A DNA stretch of 64,000 nt from Fictibacillus enclensis (GCF_001457035.1 NZ_KQ758619.1:186001-250000); one strand, 5' to 3'. Shown: positions 1 to 8,892, counted from the stretch's first letter. Notes: generated from the sequence alone by a model not told the origin. Made by a program: numbers and translations.

Positions 1-989
1 ACGGACTGGATCATCTGCAGTGATTCCTGCATATATTTGTCCAGTACAATGGGGATTATTGGGCTTTGACAGTCTTTGAGCTCTTCTTCCTTCCAGCCGA
101 AGGTTTCCTCAAAGGCGGGGTTCAATTTAATGGTTTTCTTATCAAAATCATAAATGGAAATCATATCGGCTGAATGGGTAAACAGGGACTCGAGAAGTTC
201 TTTCGTTTCTTTAAGTTCTGCTTCCTGTGCGATCCGTTCGGTAATGTCCTTTCCGATGCAATAGACTCCAAGCACTTCGTCATTCACGGTGATCGGTGTA
301 ATCGTCAAGTTGACATAAACAATTTCGCCACTTTTTTTCTTAAGCTTCACCTCGAACGTTTGCGAGGGGCCCCGGAGCAACTTATGGAACTCATTATTGT
401 ATTTTTCCTTTTTGTCGTTGGGCAGAAGCGGATGAAAAGTCATAGCCAGCAGTTCTTCCTCCGTGTAGCCGGTCAGTTTTTCGGCTGCGGGATTAACCAT
501 AGTAAGTTTTCCCTGTGTATCTATGGAAAACAGGGCATCGATCGTATGGTTAATGAGAGAGTGAAACCGCTGCTCACTTTCCTTCAGTTGGTTCTCTGCG
601 GTGATCCGGTCTTTAATGTCAAGGCAAAAACCGTTCACCTCAAAGACCCTGCCTTCATTAATAACAGGATGCAGTGCTATAAGGAACGGAACATCATGAA
701 GTTCTGCTTCAACGGTCAGCGGCTCGCCCAGCCATGCCCGTTCAAAGCAATGGATAATATAGTCGGATAACTCAGGCATGATGAGAGCGCCTGAATTTTT
801 TTGAAGCAGCCATTCTTTCATATATTCCAGTGGAGGAGAGAGGTCGCCGTTCCATTGTGTCACAACAAAAGCTTCCCGGGATTTTTTAAATGTAAAGGTC
901 AGGCTACTTTGTTTTTTGATTTTCATGCGGCGGGCTTGTCTGTTTTCGTAAGCTGCGGCCGGATGAATCGACTTCCCGTATTCAGTCAT
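1..989 (-). CDS. PAS-domain sensor protein, C-terminal part outside the window
   Basis: A reading frame enters from the left edge and begins at an ATG at 989 with a GGAGG-type ribosome site about 5 bases upstream; 329 codons are visible and there is no stop before base 1. After about 110 residues without a recognised fold come two PAS domains. The first has the typical FHSLINHTIDALFSIDTQGK start and an NPAAEKLTGYTEEEL segment, and ends in the PAC-type IGKDITERIAQE. The second has SLFTHSADMISIYDFDKK and NPAFEETFGWKEEEL. PAS domains sense small ligands, redox state or light and pass the signal to an output domain. That output (histidine kinase, GGDEF/EAL or other) lies beyond the window, so the biochemical role is open. 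Divergent from mntP. Confidence 0.85.
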   Translation of the reverse strand, partial: MTEYGKSIHPAAAYENRQARRMKIKKQSSLTFTFKKSREAFVVTQWNGDLSPPLEYMKEWLLQKNSGALIMPELSDYIIHCFERAWLGEPLTVEAELHDVPFLIALHPVINEGRVFEVNGFCLDIKDRITAENQLKESEQRFHSLINHTIDALFSIDTQGKLTMVNPAAEKLTGYTEEELLAMTFHPLLPNDKKEKYNNEFHKLLRGPSQTFEVKLKKKSGEIVYVNLTITPITVNDEVLGVYCIGKDITERIAQEAELKETKELLESLFTHSADMISIYDFDKKTIKLNPAFEETFGWKEEELKDCQSPIIPIVLDKYMQESLQMIQS

Positions 990-1163
990 GAAATCGCCTC
1001 CGATTCTTCCGTTTTTCTACTATCTTATTTACGGTAAAAAAAACCATATCCCTGCTTATGTTGAAATTTGATTGTCCATTGTTTTTTAGAAACACCTCCT
1101 CGCTCATTCTAATTGATGTGGGACGCGCATAAGGTTGTACTAGCGGACTAAGGGGGAAGGTAA

Positions 1164-1721
1164 ATGGATGTTGTGACCATAGGAGAATGGCTGACCTTAT
1201 GGGTCATGTCTTTTGCTCTGGGGATGGATGCCTTTTCCATCGGACTGGGCATGGGAATGCTCCGGTTAAGGATGAAACAAATCATTAAAATCGGTGTGGT
1301 AATCGGGTTGTTTCACATGGGCATGCCGCTTGGGGGATTGATGCTTGGAAAGCAAATTTCCTCTCACTTCGGAGGAATTGCAGCCATTATCGGCGGATGC
1401 CTGCTGCTGCTGCTTGGCTTTCAGATGATCCGTTCCTCCTTTAAACCTGAGAACGAGCCATTTGTTACACCGGTCGGCTTTGGACTGCTGCTGTTTGCAC
1501 TCAGTGCTAGCCTTGACAGCTTTTCCGTCGGTTTAAGTCTTGGCATTTATGGAGCCAAAATCGTACTCACCATTTTTATGTTCGGTTTCATGAGCATGCT
1601 GCTGACCTGGTGCGGGCTGATGATGGGGCGAAAAGTGCAAAAGTGGCTCGGCTCTTACAGTGAGGCTTTGGGAGGCCTGATTTTACTGGCTTTTGGAATC
1701 AAGCTTTTGTTTCCGTTATAA
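1164..1721 (+). CDS. mntP: Manganese efflux pump MntP (YwlD-like)
   Basis: A 185-residue membrane protein with about six hydrophobic segments, the usual size for MntP (DUF204). The two-fold internal repeat of the family is visible: [14 protein letters not shown] near residue 20 and [16 protein letters not shown] near residue 115, each with the membrane aspartate needed for Mn2+ export in characterised members. It would export excess Mn2+ across the cytoplasmic membrane. The start at 1164 follows an AGGGGGAAGG ribosome site. It occupies the ywlD position upstream of ywlE-rpiB-ywlG, and a terminator separates it from ywlE. I did not recognise an MntR box or yybP-type riboswitch in the 170 bases before it. 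Confidence 0.9.
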   Translation: MDVVTIGEWLTLWVMSFALGMDAFSIGLGMGMLRLRMKQIIKIGVVIGLFHMGMPLGGLMLGKQISSHFGGIAAIIGGCLLLLLGFQMIRSSFKPENEPFVTPVGFGLLLFALSASLDSFSVGLSLGIYGAKIVLTIFMFGFMSMLLTWCGLMMGRKVQKWLGSYSEALGGLILLAFGIKLLFPL

Positions 1722-1733
1722 ATATGATGGAAC

Positions 1734-1760
1734 GATTGGCGTACAGGCCAATCTTTTTTT
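1734..1760 (+). terminator. Rho-independent terminator after mntP
   Basis: GATTGGC and GCCAATC form a 7-bp stem around a 6-base loop, followed at once by seven T. It lies 12 bases after the mntP stop. Confidence 0.8.
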
Positions 1761-1800
1761 ATACTAAAAGTAGACTTTCAAAAATAAGAGGTGGTAACCC

Positions 1801-2415
1801 ATGAAGAATATACTATTTGTTTGTACAGGAAATACATGCAGAAGTCCGATGGCTGCCGCTCTTCTGAGGCATCTCGGCAATGGAAAACTTGAGGTGCGGT
1901 CAGCCGGAGTGTTCGCAGCAGAGGGGGCAGGGGCAAGTTCAAATGCTGTAACCGCCATGTCTGAAAAAGGTATTCCATTCAACCATGAATCAAAGCCGGT
2001 GACCCGGACACTGATGGATTGGGCGGACCTTATTCTGACGATGACCGAAAGCCATAAGCATGCTCTATGCAATCGGTTCCCGGAAGTGGTGGACAAGGTT
2101 TACACGCTAAAGGAATTTATCTATCAAAACGAAGACTATGAACAGAGGCTCTCTGAACTTCATCAGGCGTATGCCGAAATCGAAACTTTACGGGTGTTCT
2201 ATAAAAGCAAATGGAACCAGACGGATGAAGACAAGCAGGCGGTTCAGGAAGAATTTGAACGGGCGATTGCTCCGTTTAAAGAAAAGATCGCTTCTATGGA
2301 ACAAGAGCTTCCTTCGCTTGATGTTATCGATCCGTTTGGGGGAGATATTGAGATTTACAGGCAAACCAGAGGAGAGCTTGAATCACTCATCCATAAACTG
2401 CTGGAAAAAATATAG
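1801..2415 (+). CDS. ywlE: Protein-arginine-phosphatase YwlE with a helical insertion
   Basis: Low-molecular-weight phosphatase fold: the P-loop VCTGNTCRSP at residues 7-16 holds the nucleophile Cys8 and Arg14, and DPFGG near residue 177 supplies the general acid Asp. Thr12 corresponds to the threonine that gives YwlE its preference for phosphoarginine over phosphotyrosine. YwlE removes arginine phosphate marks added by McsB and so counteracts tagging for ClpCP. The protein has 204 residues against about 150 in Bacillus subtilis. The excess is an insertion of roughly 60 charged, probably helical residues (about 110-173) between the TLKEF strand and the DPFGG loop. Start at 1801 with an AGAGGTGG ribosome site. 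Probably co-transcribed with rpiB and ywlG. Confidence 0.9.
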   Translation: MKNILFVCTGNTCRSPMAAALLRHLGNGKLEVRSAGVFAAEGAGASSNAVTAMSEKGIPFNHESKPVTRTLMDWADLILTMTESHKHALCNRFPEVVDKVYTLKEFIYQNEDYEQRLSELHQAYAEIETLRVFYKSKWNQTDEDKQAVQEEFERAIAPFKEKIASMEQELPSLDVIDPFGGDIEIYRQTRGELESLIHKLLEKI

Positions 2416-2507
2416 ACCGTTGCTCTGGGTTGTCTGCCGCGACTGGTTGAAACGAGGGGAAAATCGATTTAAAATCGAATAGACTACGGAATTTACAGGA
2501 GGAGAAG

Positions 2508-2963
2508 ATGAGAGTAGCCATAGGTTCAGACCATGCAGGAGTAGAGCTTCGCCAGGAAATCATCGAGATGATGCGGGAAATGGGTATGGAAGTGTTTGAC
2601 GTGGGATGCGAATGCAGCACCTCCGTTGACTATCCGGATTACGCCATTCCTGTGGCGGAAATGGTAGCGAGGAATGAGGCAGATCGAGGTATATTAATCT
2701 GTGGTACGGGAATAGGTATGAGTATAACGGCCAATAAAGTTAAAGGCATCCGCTGTGCTCTTGTACATGACCTGTTCAGCGCCAAAGCAACACGACTGCA
2801 TAATGACAGTAATGTACTGGCCATGGGTGAGAGGGTCATCGGACCTGGACTGGCTCTGGAAATTGCCAAAGTGTGGCTGACCACAGAATATGAAGGCGGC
2901 AGGCACGGCAGGCGTGTGGGCAAAATTTCAGATTATGAGGAGAGAACCAGCGAGCGAGTATAA
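2508..2963 (+). CDS. rpiB: Ribose-5-phosphate isomerase B
   Basis: A 151-residue RpiB/LacAB-family enzyme interconverting ribose 5-phosphate and ribulose 5-phosphate in the non-oxidative pentose phosphate pathway. It opens with MRVAIGSDHAG, the substrate phosphate and ring-opening site. The GILICGTGIGMSITANK segment near residue 62 carries the catalytic cysteine and the anion hole. Start at 2508 follows AGGAGGAG. It is the ywlF equivalent, 92 bases after ywlE and 63 before ywlG, all on one strand. Together with gnd downstream and the split transketolase at 12.7-14.6 kb, this region is rich in pentose phosphate functions. Confidence 0.93.
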   Translation: MRVAIGSDHAGVELRQEIIEMMREMGMEVFDVGCECSTSVDYPDYAIPVAEMVARNEADRGILICGTGIGMSITANKVKGIRCALVHDLFSAKATRLHNDSNVLAMGERVIGPGLALEIAKVWLTTEYEGGRHGRRVGKISDYEERTSERV

Positions 2964-3026
2964 ATGCTGCAAAGAAAAGGTGATGGAACTTAAAATCTGC
3001 ACCTTAAAGAAGGGAAGATTCAACCA

Positions 3027-3599
3027 ATGAGTGACCAGCTGCAAAACGTAGAGAAGCAGGTCTATCATGCCTTATCCGATTTACAAAAGCAGGCGGCGCT
3101 AAAGCCGGGACAGCTGCTGGTAGTCGGAGCAAGTACAAGTGAAGTGACAGGTGGAAGAATTGGCACTTCAGGAACAATGGAAGTCGCACAGGCTCTTTTT
3201 AATGGAGTTAAAATGTTTCAGGAAGAAACCCGGGTGGCTGTAGCTGTCCAGTGCTGCGAGCATTTGAACCGTGCCCTTGTTGTCGAGCGGGAAACGGCCG
3301 ACAGGCTCAGGCTGGAAGAGGTCCGTGTGGTGCCGGCAAGATCGGCGGGCGGAGCTCTGGCAACCCATGCGTTCCACCATTTTGAAGATCCTGTGATGGT
3401 GGAATTCATCAAGGCAGATGCCGGGATCGATATTGGAGATACCTTTATTGGCATGCATCTGAAGCATGTCGCCGTACCGGTAAGAACAGAAGTAAAAAGC
3501 ATTGGTGAAGCGCATGTGACGCTCGCCAAAACCCGGCCGAAACTAATCGGCGGGGAGCGGGCCGTCTATCCGTCAAAAGAAGACATTCGCTGCTTTTAA
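3027..3599 (+). CDS. ywlG: YwlG family protein (DUF436), function unknown
   Basis: A 190-residue cytosolic protein recognised as the DUF436/YwlG family by order (ywlF-ywlG-glyA neighbourhood) and by its conserved blocks: [20 protein letters not shown] near residues 30-50, the [15 protein letters not shown] block, and the [10 protein letters not shown] and [13 protein letters not shown] segments in the last third. No catalytic activity is established for this family that I know of. There is no signal peptide or membrane segment. The ribosome site before the ATG at 3027 (GAAGGGAAG) is moderate. A terminator follows the stop, so it is probably the last gene of ywlE-rpiB-ywlG. Confidence 0.85.
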   Translation: MSDQLQNVEKQVYHALSDLQKQAALKPGQLLVVGASTSEVTGGRIGTSGTMEVAQALFNGVKMFQEETRVAVAVQCCEHLNRALVVERETADRLRLEEVRVVPARSAGGALATHAFHHFEDPVMVEFIKADAGIDIGDTFIGMHLKHVAVPVRTEVKSIGEAHVTLAKTRPKLIGGERAVYPSKEDIRCF

Positions 3600-3605
3600 T
3601 AGATC

Positions 3606-3645
3606 AAAAAACCGTCCGGTTCCTTTGAGCACGGGCGGTTTTTTT
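3606..3645. terminator. Bidirectional terminator between ywlG and the RpiR-type gene
   Basis: A run of A, then ACCGTCCGG pairing imperfectly with CGGGCGGT, then seven T. The A-run and T-run on either side let it stop transcripts from both converging genes. Confidence 0.8.
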
Positions 3646-3746
3646 GTCTGCAGCAGCATTTTGGCTATTATGAAAACGACGTGATTTGCAAATACTTCTT
3701 TTCGAACCGCAAGTAAACGCTAAAGCTTCTCTGCTTTTTCTCTGTT

Positions 3747-4595
3747 TTAAAACTTCTTCTCGGAAATCGCTGAGCGCATCCGCTGAAGGGATTCTTTTGC
3801 AGCTTCTTTTCCGGCCATCATGACGTTGACATAAAGGGCATCGATGACGCTGAGCTGAGCGATCCTGGACGACAGGGCCTCCGAGCGAAATTCTGTTTCC
3901 GTGGCGATGGTATGAAGGGAGATGTCTGATTTTTCACTGAGCGGTGACTTGGCGTAGTCGGTCAATGAAATGGTGCGGCAGCCGTTTTCTTTTGCGACCG
4001 AGAGCACCTGCAATAAATCCTTGTTGGTCCCTGAGTGGGAAATGAACACGGCGGCATCACGCTCTGTGAGCTGGGAAGCAGACATGAGCTGAAAGTGGGT
4101 GTCGGTATAGGCGACGCTTTGCTTTCCGGTGCGTATGAATTTATGGTGAGCATCCATGGCAATAATTCCTGAACCGCCGTTTCCGTAAAATTCAATCTTG
4201 GAAGCTGAAAGAAGGCAGTCCACGGCATTCTGAAAGTTTTTTTCATCAAGCATCCGCCGCGTGTCTTCCAGAGTGCGGATGTTGGATTGAAAGACCTTTT
4301 CTGCTACCTGTGCCGGACTGTCCGTTTCCAGAATCGTTTCATGGATGTCCTGCAATGGCCCGACAACGTCAGAGGCAAGCGCGATTTTCAGCGCTTGGAA
4401 CCCTTTGAAACCAAGGCGTTTGCAGAACCGGAAGACGGTTGCATCGGCTACTTCGAGACGGTCGGCGACCTCATTGATGCTTGAATGGATGATATTTTGT
4501 GGATCTTCAAGAATGATATCCGCTATTTTTTTTTCTTTTTCGCTCAATATGCCGTAAGAAGAGCGAATCTTGGCTAAACAGTTTGAAGCGGCCAT
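3747..4595 (-). CDS. MurR/RpiR family transcriptional regulator
   Basis: An N-terminal RpiR-type helix-turn-helix covers roughly residues 1-75 (LSEKEKKIADIILEDPQ, then SINEVADRLEVADATVFRFC). A SIS sugar-phosphate-binding domain covers about 115-260 (KIEFYGNGGSGIIAMDAHHK, VFISHSGTNKDLL). The ATG at 4595 is preferred, giving 282 residues, because an AAGAAAGG element precedes it; the upstream ATG at 4637 has no ribosome site. It is divergent from gnd-gntK, so it most likely controls 6-phosphogluconate/gluconate genes, with a phosphosugar as effector. The shared intergenic region carries two GAAA-N5-TTTC palindromes. The target assignment is inference from position. Confidence 0.88.
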   Translation of the reverse strand: MAASNCLAKIRSSYGILSEKEKKIADIILEDPQNIIHSSINEVADRLEVADATVFRFCKRLGFKGFQALKIALASDVVGPLQDIHETILETDSPAQVAEKVFQSNIRTLEDTRRMLDEKNFQNAVDCLLSASKIEFYGNGGSGIIAMDAHHKFIRTGKQSVAYTDTHFQLMSASQLTERDAAVFISHSGTNKDLLQVLSVAKENGCRTISLTDYAKSPLSEKSDISLHTIATETEFRSEALSSRIAQLSVIDALYVNVMMAGKEAAKESLQRMRSAISEKKF

Positions 4596-4642
4596 GTATC
4601 GTTCTACCTTTCTTCTTTGAGACTTTGGCTCTATCATAATAT

Positions 4643-4655
4643 GAAAATTAATTTC
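4643..4655. promoter_or_regulatory. Candidate operator 1 for the RpiR-type regulator
   Basis: The palindrome GAAAATTAATTTC abuts the -35 element of the gnd promoter on its upstream side and lies 47 bases from the regulator start, so it could serve both directions. The same GAAA-N5-TTTC layout recurs at 4696-4708. Confidence 0.5.
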
Positions 4656-4685
4656 TTGTAAACGGAAAAAATTTTAGTATATAAT
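4656..4685 (+). promoter_or_regulatory. Promoter of gnd-gntK
   Basis: TTGTAA at 4656-4661 and TATAAT at 4680-4685 with an 18-base spacer form a good sigma-A promoter. It sits between two matching palindromes, one upstream of -35 and one near the expected start of transcription. Confidence 0.7.
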
Positions 4686-4695
4686 GAGTAGTGAA

Positions 4696-4708
4696 GAAAA
4701 TAATTTTC
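4696..4708. promoter_or_regulatory. Candidate operator 2 for the RpiR-type regulator
   Basis: GAAAATAATTTTC, a 13-bp palindrome 11 bases after the -10 element, where bound protein would block clearance from the gnd promoter. Confidence 0.5.
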
Positions 4709-4749
4709 ATGAGCTTTAGATTGAGCTTGTTTGAAAGGGGAAGTAACAC

Positions 4750-5646
4750 ATGCAAATCGGAATGATTGGCTTAGGTAAGATGGGTTACAATCTTGTTCTT
4801 AATCTTTTGGACCACGGACATGAAGTGGTGGCAACAGATGTAAACAATGAACAAGTTAAAAATATTGCGAACGACGGAGCGACTGGCGCTTATAGCATTA
4901 AAGAACTTGTCAGCGGATTAAACACTCCGCGCGTAGTTTGGATGATGGTACCTGCGGGAAACATTACTGAAGATGTACTCACTGAACTCAAAAGCGTCCT
5001 GGAGCCAGGCGACATTGTGATTGATGGAGGAAACTCCAATTATAAAGATACACTCCGCCGTGCGGAAGAATTGAAAGAAAAAGGCCTTCACTTTGTGGAT
5101 GTCGGCACAAGCGGCGGTACAGAAGGTGCCCGAAATGGTGCTTGTACAATGATCGGTGCCGAACCTGAAGTATTTGAAATCATTGAACCTGCCTTTAAAG
5201 ACCTTTCTATCGAAAATGGTTACCTGTATACAGGTAAAGTCGGTAGCGGGCATTTCTTGAAAATGGTTCATAACGGGATTGAATACGGCATGATGCAAGC
5301 CATTGCAGAAGGCTTTGAAATTCTTGAGAAAAGTGAATTTGATTATGATTATGAAGCGGTGGCAAAAATGTGGAACCATGGTTCTGTTATCCGCTCTTGG
5401 CTCATGGAATTAACACAAAGCGCGTTCTCCAAGGATCCTAAGCTGGAAGGAATCAGAGGCGTAATGCACGCTTCCGGTGAAGGGAAATGGACCGTAGAAG
5501 CAGCACTGGATCTTCAAGTTCCTGCACCGGTTATCGCTCTATCCCTCATGATGCGCAACCGTTCACTTGAAGATGACACATTTACTGGTAAAGTGGTTGC
5601 GGCGCTCCGCAATGAATTTGGCGGACATGCAGTTGTAAAAAAATAA
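4750..5646 (+). CDS. gnd: 6-phosphogluconate dehydrogenase, decarboxylating (short form)
   Basis: Converts 6-phosphogluconate to ribulose 5-phosphate and CO2 with reduction of a nicotinamide cofactor. The N-terminal Rossmann motif MQIGMIGLGKMGYNLV is followed by the family signature IDGGNSNYKDT near residue 95 and the GTSGGTEGARNG substrate segment near 120. Lys in GHFLKMVHNGIEYG near residue 173 is the catalytic lysine. At 298 residues it is the short form, as in Bacillus YqeC, lacking the long C-terminal domain of the 470-residue enzymes; short forms often prefer NAD+. Strong ribosome site AAAGGGGAAG. A hairpin separates it from gntK. Confidence 0.93.
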   Translation: MQIGMIGLGKMGYNLVLNLLDHGHEVVATDVNNEQVKNIANDGATGAYSIKELVSGLNTPRVVWMMVPAGNITEDVLTELKSVLEPGDIVIDGGNSNYKDTLRRAEELKEKGLHFVDVGTSGGTEGARNGACTMIGAEPEVFEIIEPAFKDLSIENGYLYTGKVGSGHFLKMVHNGIEYGMMQAIAEGFEILEKSEFDYDYEAVAKMWNHGSVIRSWLMELTQSAFSKDPKLEGIRGVMHASGEGKWTVEAALDLQVPAPVIALSLMMRNRSLEDDTFTGKVVAALRNEFGGHAVVKK

Positions 5647-5658
5647 ATGGCAAACCAG

Positions 5659-5695
5659 GAGGGTGACGTACACTGCATGTCACCCTCTTCTTTTA
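5659..5695 (+). terminator. Terminator or attenuating hairpin between gnd and gntK
   Basis: GAGGGTGAC and GTCACCCTC form a perfect 9-bp stem around an 11-base loop, followed by TTCTTTT. The tail is only moderately T-rich, so some read-through into gntK is plausible. Confidence 0.65.
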
Positions 5696-5773
5696 CATCA
5701 GCTCTTCATGTATGTTTAATTTAACTTTAGAAGCATACTAAAAGCTGAGAAGGAAAGGGCAAGGCCGGAAAGG

Positions 5774-7330
5774 ATGGAAAGCATGGATCAAAACAAATAC
5801 TTGATGGGTGTGGACATCGGTACAACAAGCACAAAGGCTGTTCTTTTTGACCGGAAAGGTACAGTCATTTCCCAACATACTGTTGGCTATCCGTTATTGA
5901 GTCCGACACCGTCTACTGCAGAGCAGGAACCGGAGGAAATTTTGCAGGCCGTGTTCGCGTGCATCAACAGGACAATGGCAGAAAGCCTGATTTCACCAAA
6001 TGACCTACAATTAGTGTCGTTCAGTTCGGCGATGCACAGCGTGATTGCAGTGGACGAAAAAGGGAAAGCGCTCACCAAAAGCATCACCTGGGCAGATAAC
6101 CGGGGGGCAGATTATGCTGAAAAAATTAAAAACGAACTGAATGGGCATGAAGTGTACCTGAGGACAGGAACTCCTATTCATCCGATGTCACCACTGACCA
6201 AGCTCCTTTGGATGAAAAATGAGCTGAAGGAAGCGTACGATCTCGCTCATAAATTTATCGGAATCAAGGAATATGTATTTCACAAGTTGTTTGGCGAATT
6301 TCTGATTGACCATTCCATCGCTTCAGCTACCGGGATGATGAACCTGGAAAAACTGGAGTGGGATGAAGAAGCTTTGAACATCGCCGGAATCACAAGCGAC
6401 AAGTTGTCAACACTGGTACCGACCACACACGTTGTTAAAGGTCTTTTACCGGAAAGGGCAGAAAGGCTTGGCGTTCACAAAGATACTCCGTTTGTGATCG
6501 GTGCCAGTGACGGCGTACTCTCAAACCTGGGTGTGAACGCGATTGATCCCGGGGTGGTGGCAGTGACCATCGGTACGAGCGGCGCGATTCGTACGGTGAG
6601 CGACAAACCGATCACCGACCAAAAAGGCCGGACATTTTGTTATGCGCTTACGGAAAACCACTGGGTCATCGGAGGCCCTGTCAACAACGGGGGAATGACG
6701 TTCCGGTGGGTCAGAGACCAGTTTGGCGCAGCCGAATCAGAAACGGCAAAACGCCTTGGGCTTGATCCTTATGAAGTATTGACCGAGATTGCAGAGAAGG
6801 TTTCTCCTGGTGCAGACGGCCTTTTGTTCCATCCTTATATGGCAGGTGAACGTGCTCCTCTTTGGAACGCCAATGCAAGAGGCTCCTTCTTTGGACTTGC
6901 GCTCTATCATAAAAAGGAGCATATGATCCGTGCCGTGCTTGAAGGGGTCATTTTTAACCTGTACAGTGTTCTTCTGGCGCTTCAGGAACTCATCGGAATT
7001 CCGAAAGGGGTACAGGCAACAGGCGGCTTCGCCCGTTCAGCCCTTTGGCGTCAGATGATGGCCGATATCTTTAACCAGGATGTGACCATACCGGAAAGCT
7101 TTGAAAGCTCTTGTCTTGGTGCAGTCATTCTTGGCCTATATGCATTGGATGAAATTGAGGACTTCTCCATCGTATCGGACATGGTGGGAAGCACGTATCA
7201 GCATACGCCAAATCCTGAAAACGTTGAGACGTACCAGGAGCTCATGTCGATATTTCTATCTGTATCCAGAAGCCTTGAAGAGGATTATCATAATATTGCA
7301 GAGTATCAGCGAAAGCGGCTCGAACATTAA
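5774..7330 (+). CDS. gntK: Gluconokinase (FGGY family)
   Basis: FGGY sugar kinase that phosphorylates gluconate to 6-phosphogluconate, the substrate of the preceding gnd product. The N-terminal ATPase motif YLMGVDIGTTSTKAVLFD and the C-terminal adenosine-binding segment QATGGFARSALWRQMMADI near residue 415 are clear. Length 518 is normal. Two starts are possible: ATG at 5774, or ATG at 5783 (three codons shorter), which is better spaced from the AAAGGATGG element. Gluconate rather than another polyol is inferred from the gnd neighbour and overall resemblance to Bacillus GntK. No gluconate permease lies nearby. Confidence 0.88.
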   Translation: MESMDQNKYLMGVDIGTTSTKAVLFDRKGTVISQHTVGYPLLSPTPSTAEQEPEEILQAVFACINRTMAESLISPNDLQLVSFSSAMHSVIAVDEKGKALTKSITWADNRGADYAEKIKNELNGHEVYLRTGTPIHPMSPLTKLLWMKNELKEAYDLAHKFIGIKEYVFHKLFGEFLIDHSIASATGMMNLEKLEWDEEALNIAGITSDKLSTLVPTTHVVKGLLPERAERLGVHKDTPFVIGASDGVLSNLGVNAIDPGVVAVTIGTSGAIRTVSDKPITDQKGRTFCYALTENHWVIGGPVNNGGMTFRWVRDQFGAAESETAKRLGLDPYEVLTEIAEKVSPGADGLLFHPYMAGERAPLWNANARGSFFGLALYHKKEHMIRAVLEGVIFNLYSVLLALQELIGIPKGVQATGGFARSALWRQMMADIFNQDVTIPESFESSCLGAVILGLYALDEIEDFSIVSDMVGSTYQHTPNPENVETYQELMSIFLSVSRSLEEDYHNIAEYQRKRLEH

Positions 7331-7338
7331 GACAGCAG

Positions 7339-7368
7339 ACAGGAATGGGCTAACCCTTTCCTGTTTTT
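7339..7368 (+). terminator. Terminator after gntK
   Basis: ACAGGAA-TGGG pairs with CCC-TTTCCTGT across a CTAA loop and is followed by five T. Confidence 0.75.
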
Positions 7369-7395
7369 GGGTTTAACAGTTTCCAATATCAGTGA

Positions 7396-7439
7396 ATTTC
7401 CGTACATTTATAACACTTTATGTTTTAGCGTTCGGAAAA
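7396..7439. promoter_or_regulatory. Candidate PurR double PurBox upstream of glyA
   Basis: ATTTCCGTACATT at 7396-7408 on the plus strand, and TTTTCCGAACGCT read on the minus strand at 7439-7427, both resemble the Bacillus PurBox consensus AWWWCCGAACWWT. They face each other across an 18-base gap, close to the arrangement PurR needs. In B. subtilis glyA belongs to the PurR regulon, since SHMT makes the one-carbon units used in purine synthesis. Confidence 0.65.
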
Positions 7440-7548
7440 TATCTAAAATGTATCCGCTATCAATTAAAAGTGACCTAACAAAACACTGAAAAGCTATGTT
7501 ACAATGAACATGAATTAAGGACTTTTAACACGAAGGGGATGCACAAAC

Positions 7549-8784
7549 TTGAAAAAGCTAGCTGTTCAAGATCAAGAAGTTTTTGCTGCTATACAAGACG
7601 AACTAGGACGTCAGCGGAATAAAATTGAACTCATTGCATCAGAAAACTTTGTAAGTGAAGCGGTAATGGAGGCGCAAGGATCGGTCCTCACCAATAAGTA
7701 TGCAGAGGGATATCCGGGCCGCCGTTATTACGGAGGATGCGAATATGTTGACGTGGCAGAGAACCTCGCAAGAGACCGTGCCAAGAAAATCTTTGGAGCG
7801 GAGCATGTCAACGTTCAGCCTCACTCCGGTGCACAGGCAAACATGGCTGTGTATTTTACCATTCTAAAGCCTGGCGATACAGTCCTTGGAATGAACCTGT
7901 CCCACGGCGGGCATTTGACGCACGGAAGTCCGGTTAACTTTTCAGGCGAGCTTTATAATTTTGTCGAATATGGCGTGAATGAAGAAACACATCTTATTGA
8001 CTATGAAGATGTACGCCAAAAAGCGCTTGAAAATAAACCGAAACTGATTGTTGCCGGAGCAAGTGCCTATCCAAGAGCGATTGACTTCAAGAAGTTCCGT
8101 GAAATTGCGGACGAAGTCGGAGCTTATTTGATGGTTGATATGGCGCACATTGCCGGACTTGTGGCAACTGGGCTTCATGAAAACCCGGTTCCTTACGCTG
8201 ATTTTGTAACAACTACTACCCATAAAACACTTCGCGGTCCACGCGGCGGAATGATTCTTTGTAAAGAAGAGTTTGCCAAGAAGATCGACAAGTCCATTTT
8301 CCCTGGAATTCAGGGCGGACCTCTTATGCACGTGATTGCGGCAAAGGCGGTAGCCTTTGGAGAGGCATTGTCAGACGACTTCAAAACGTATTCCCAGCAA
8401 ATCGTTGATAATGCAAAACGACTTGCCGATTCCCTTACTAAGGAAGGAATCACACTGGTGTCCGGCGGAACGGATAACCATTTGATTCTTATTGATGTAA
8501 GCAAGCTTGGCATTACAGGAAAAATTGCCGAAAAGGCGCTCGATGACATCGGAATTACCGTAAACAAAAACACGATTCCGTTTGATCAAGAGAGCCCGTT
8601 TGTAACTAGCGGTATCCGTATCGGTACGGCAGCAGTTACGTCTCGTGGTTTTGGCCTCGAAGACATGGATGAAATTGCATCCCTCATTGCCCTTGTTGTT
8701 AAAAACCCTGAAAACGAAGCTACCTTGAAGGAAGCGGGCGAACGTGTTGCAGCGCTTGCCGGAAAGTACAAGCTTTACGAATAA
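7549..8784 (+). CDS. glyA: Serine hydroxymethyltransferase
   Basis: PLP enzyme interconverting serine and tetrahydrofolate with glycine and 5,10-methylenetetrahydrofolate, the main one-carbon source. Conserved blocks: [11 protein letters not shown] near residue 27, the [18 protein letters not shown] block near 51-70, and the PLP-lysine motif [14 protein letters not shown] near 222-235. Length 411 is standard. Translation starts at a TTG at 7549 placed 7 bases after GAAGGGG; there is no better in-frame start. Between gntK and the PTS operon, transcribed alone and ended by its own terminator. Likely PurR-controlled through the boxes at 7396-7439. Confidence 0.96.
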   Translation: MKKLAVQDQEVFAAIQDELGRQRNKIELIASENFVSEAVMEAQGSVLTNKYAEGYPGRRYYGGCEYVDVAENLARDRAKKIFGAEHVNVQPHSGAQANMAVYFTILKPGDTVLGMNLSHGGHLTHGSPVNFSGELYNFVEYGVNEETHLIDYEDVRQKALENKPKLIVAGASAYPRAIDFKKFREIADEVGAYLMVDMAHIAGLVATGLHENPVPYADFVTTTTHKTLRGPRGGMILCKEEFAKKIDKSIFPGIQGGPLMHVIAAKAVAFGEALSDDFKTYSQQIVDNAKRLADSLTKEGITLVSGGTDNHLILIDVSKLGITGKIAEKALDDIGITVNKNTIPFDQESPFVTSGIRIGTAAVTSRGFGLEDMDEIASLIALVVKNPENEATLKEAGERVAALAGKYKLYE

Positions 8785-8795
8785 GAGAGATTATG

Positions 8796-8827
8796 AAAAA
8801 GGCACCTGTTAAGGGTGTCTTTTTTTG
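8796..8827 (+). terminator. Terminator after glyA
   Basis: GGCACC and GGGTGTC form a short stem over a TGTTAA loop, followed by a run of seven T. Confidence 0.75.
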
Positions 8828-8892
8828 TTTTCTTTCTTTAGAGTAAAAAGTAAATTTCCGCTTTCATCCCAATTTTGTTACTTGGGTCTCAC

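Noticed and set aside
174-770. Plus-strand frame of 198 codons at the left edge
   Set aside because: It is the antisense of a clear PAS-domain protein read on the minus strand from 989, which has the ribosome site and recognisable motifs.
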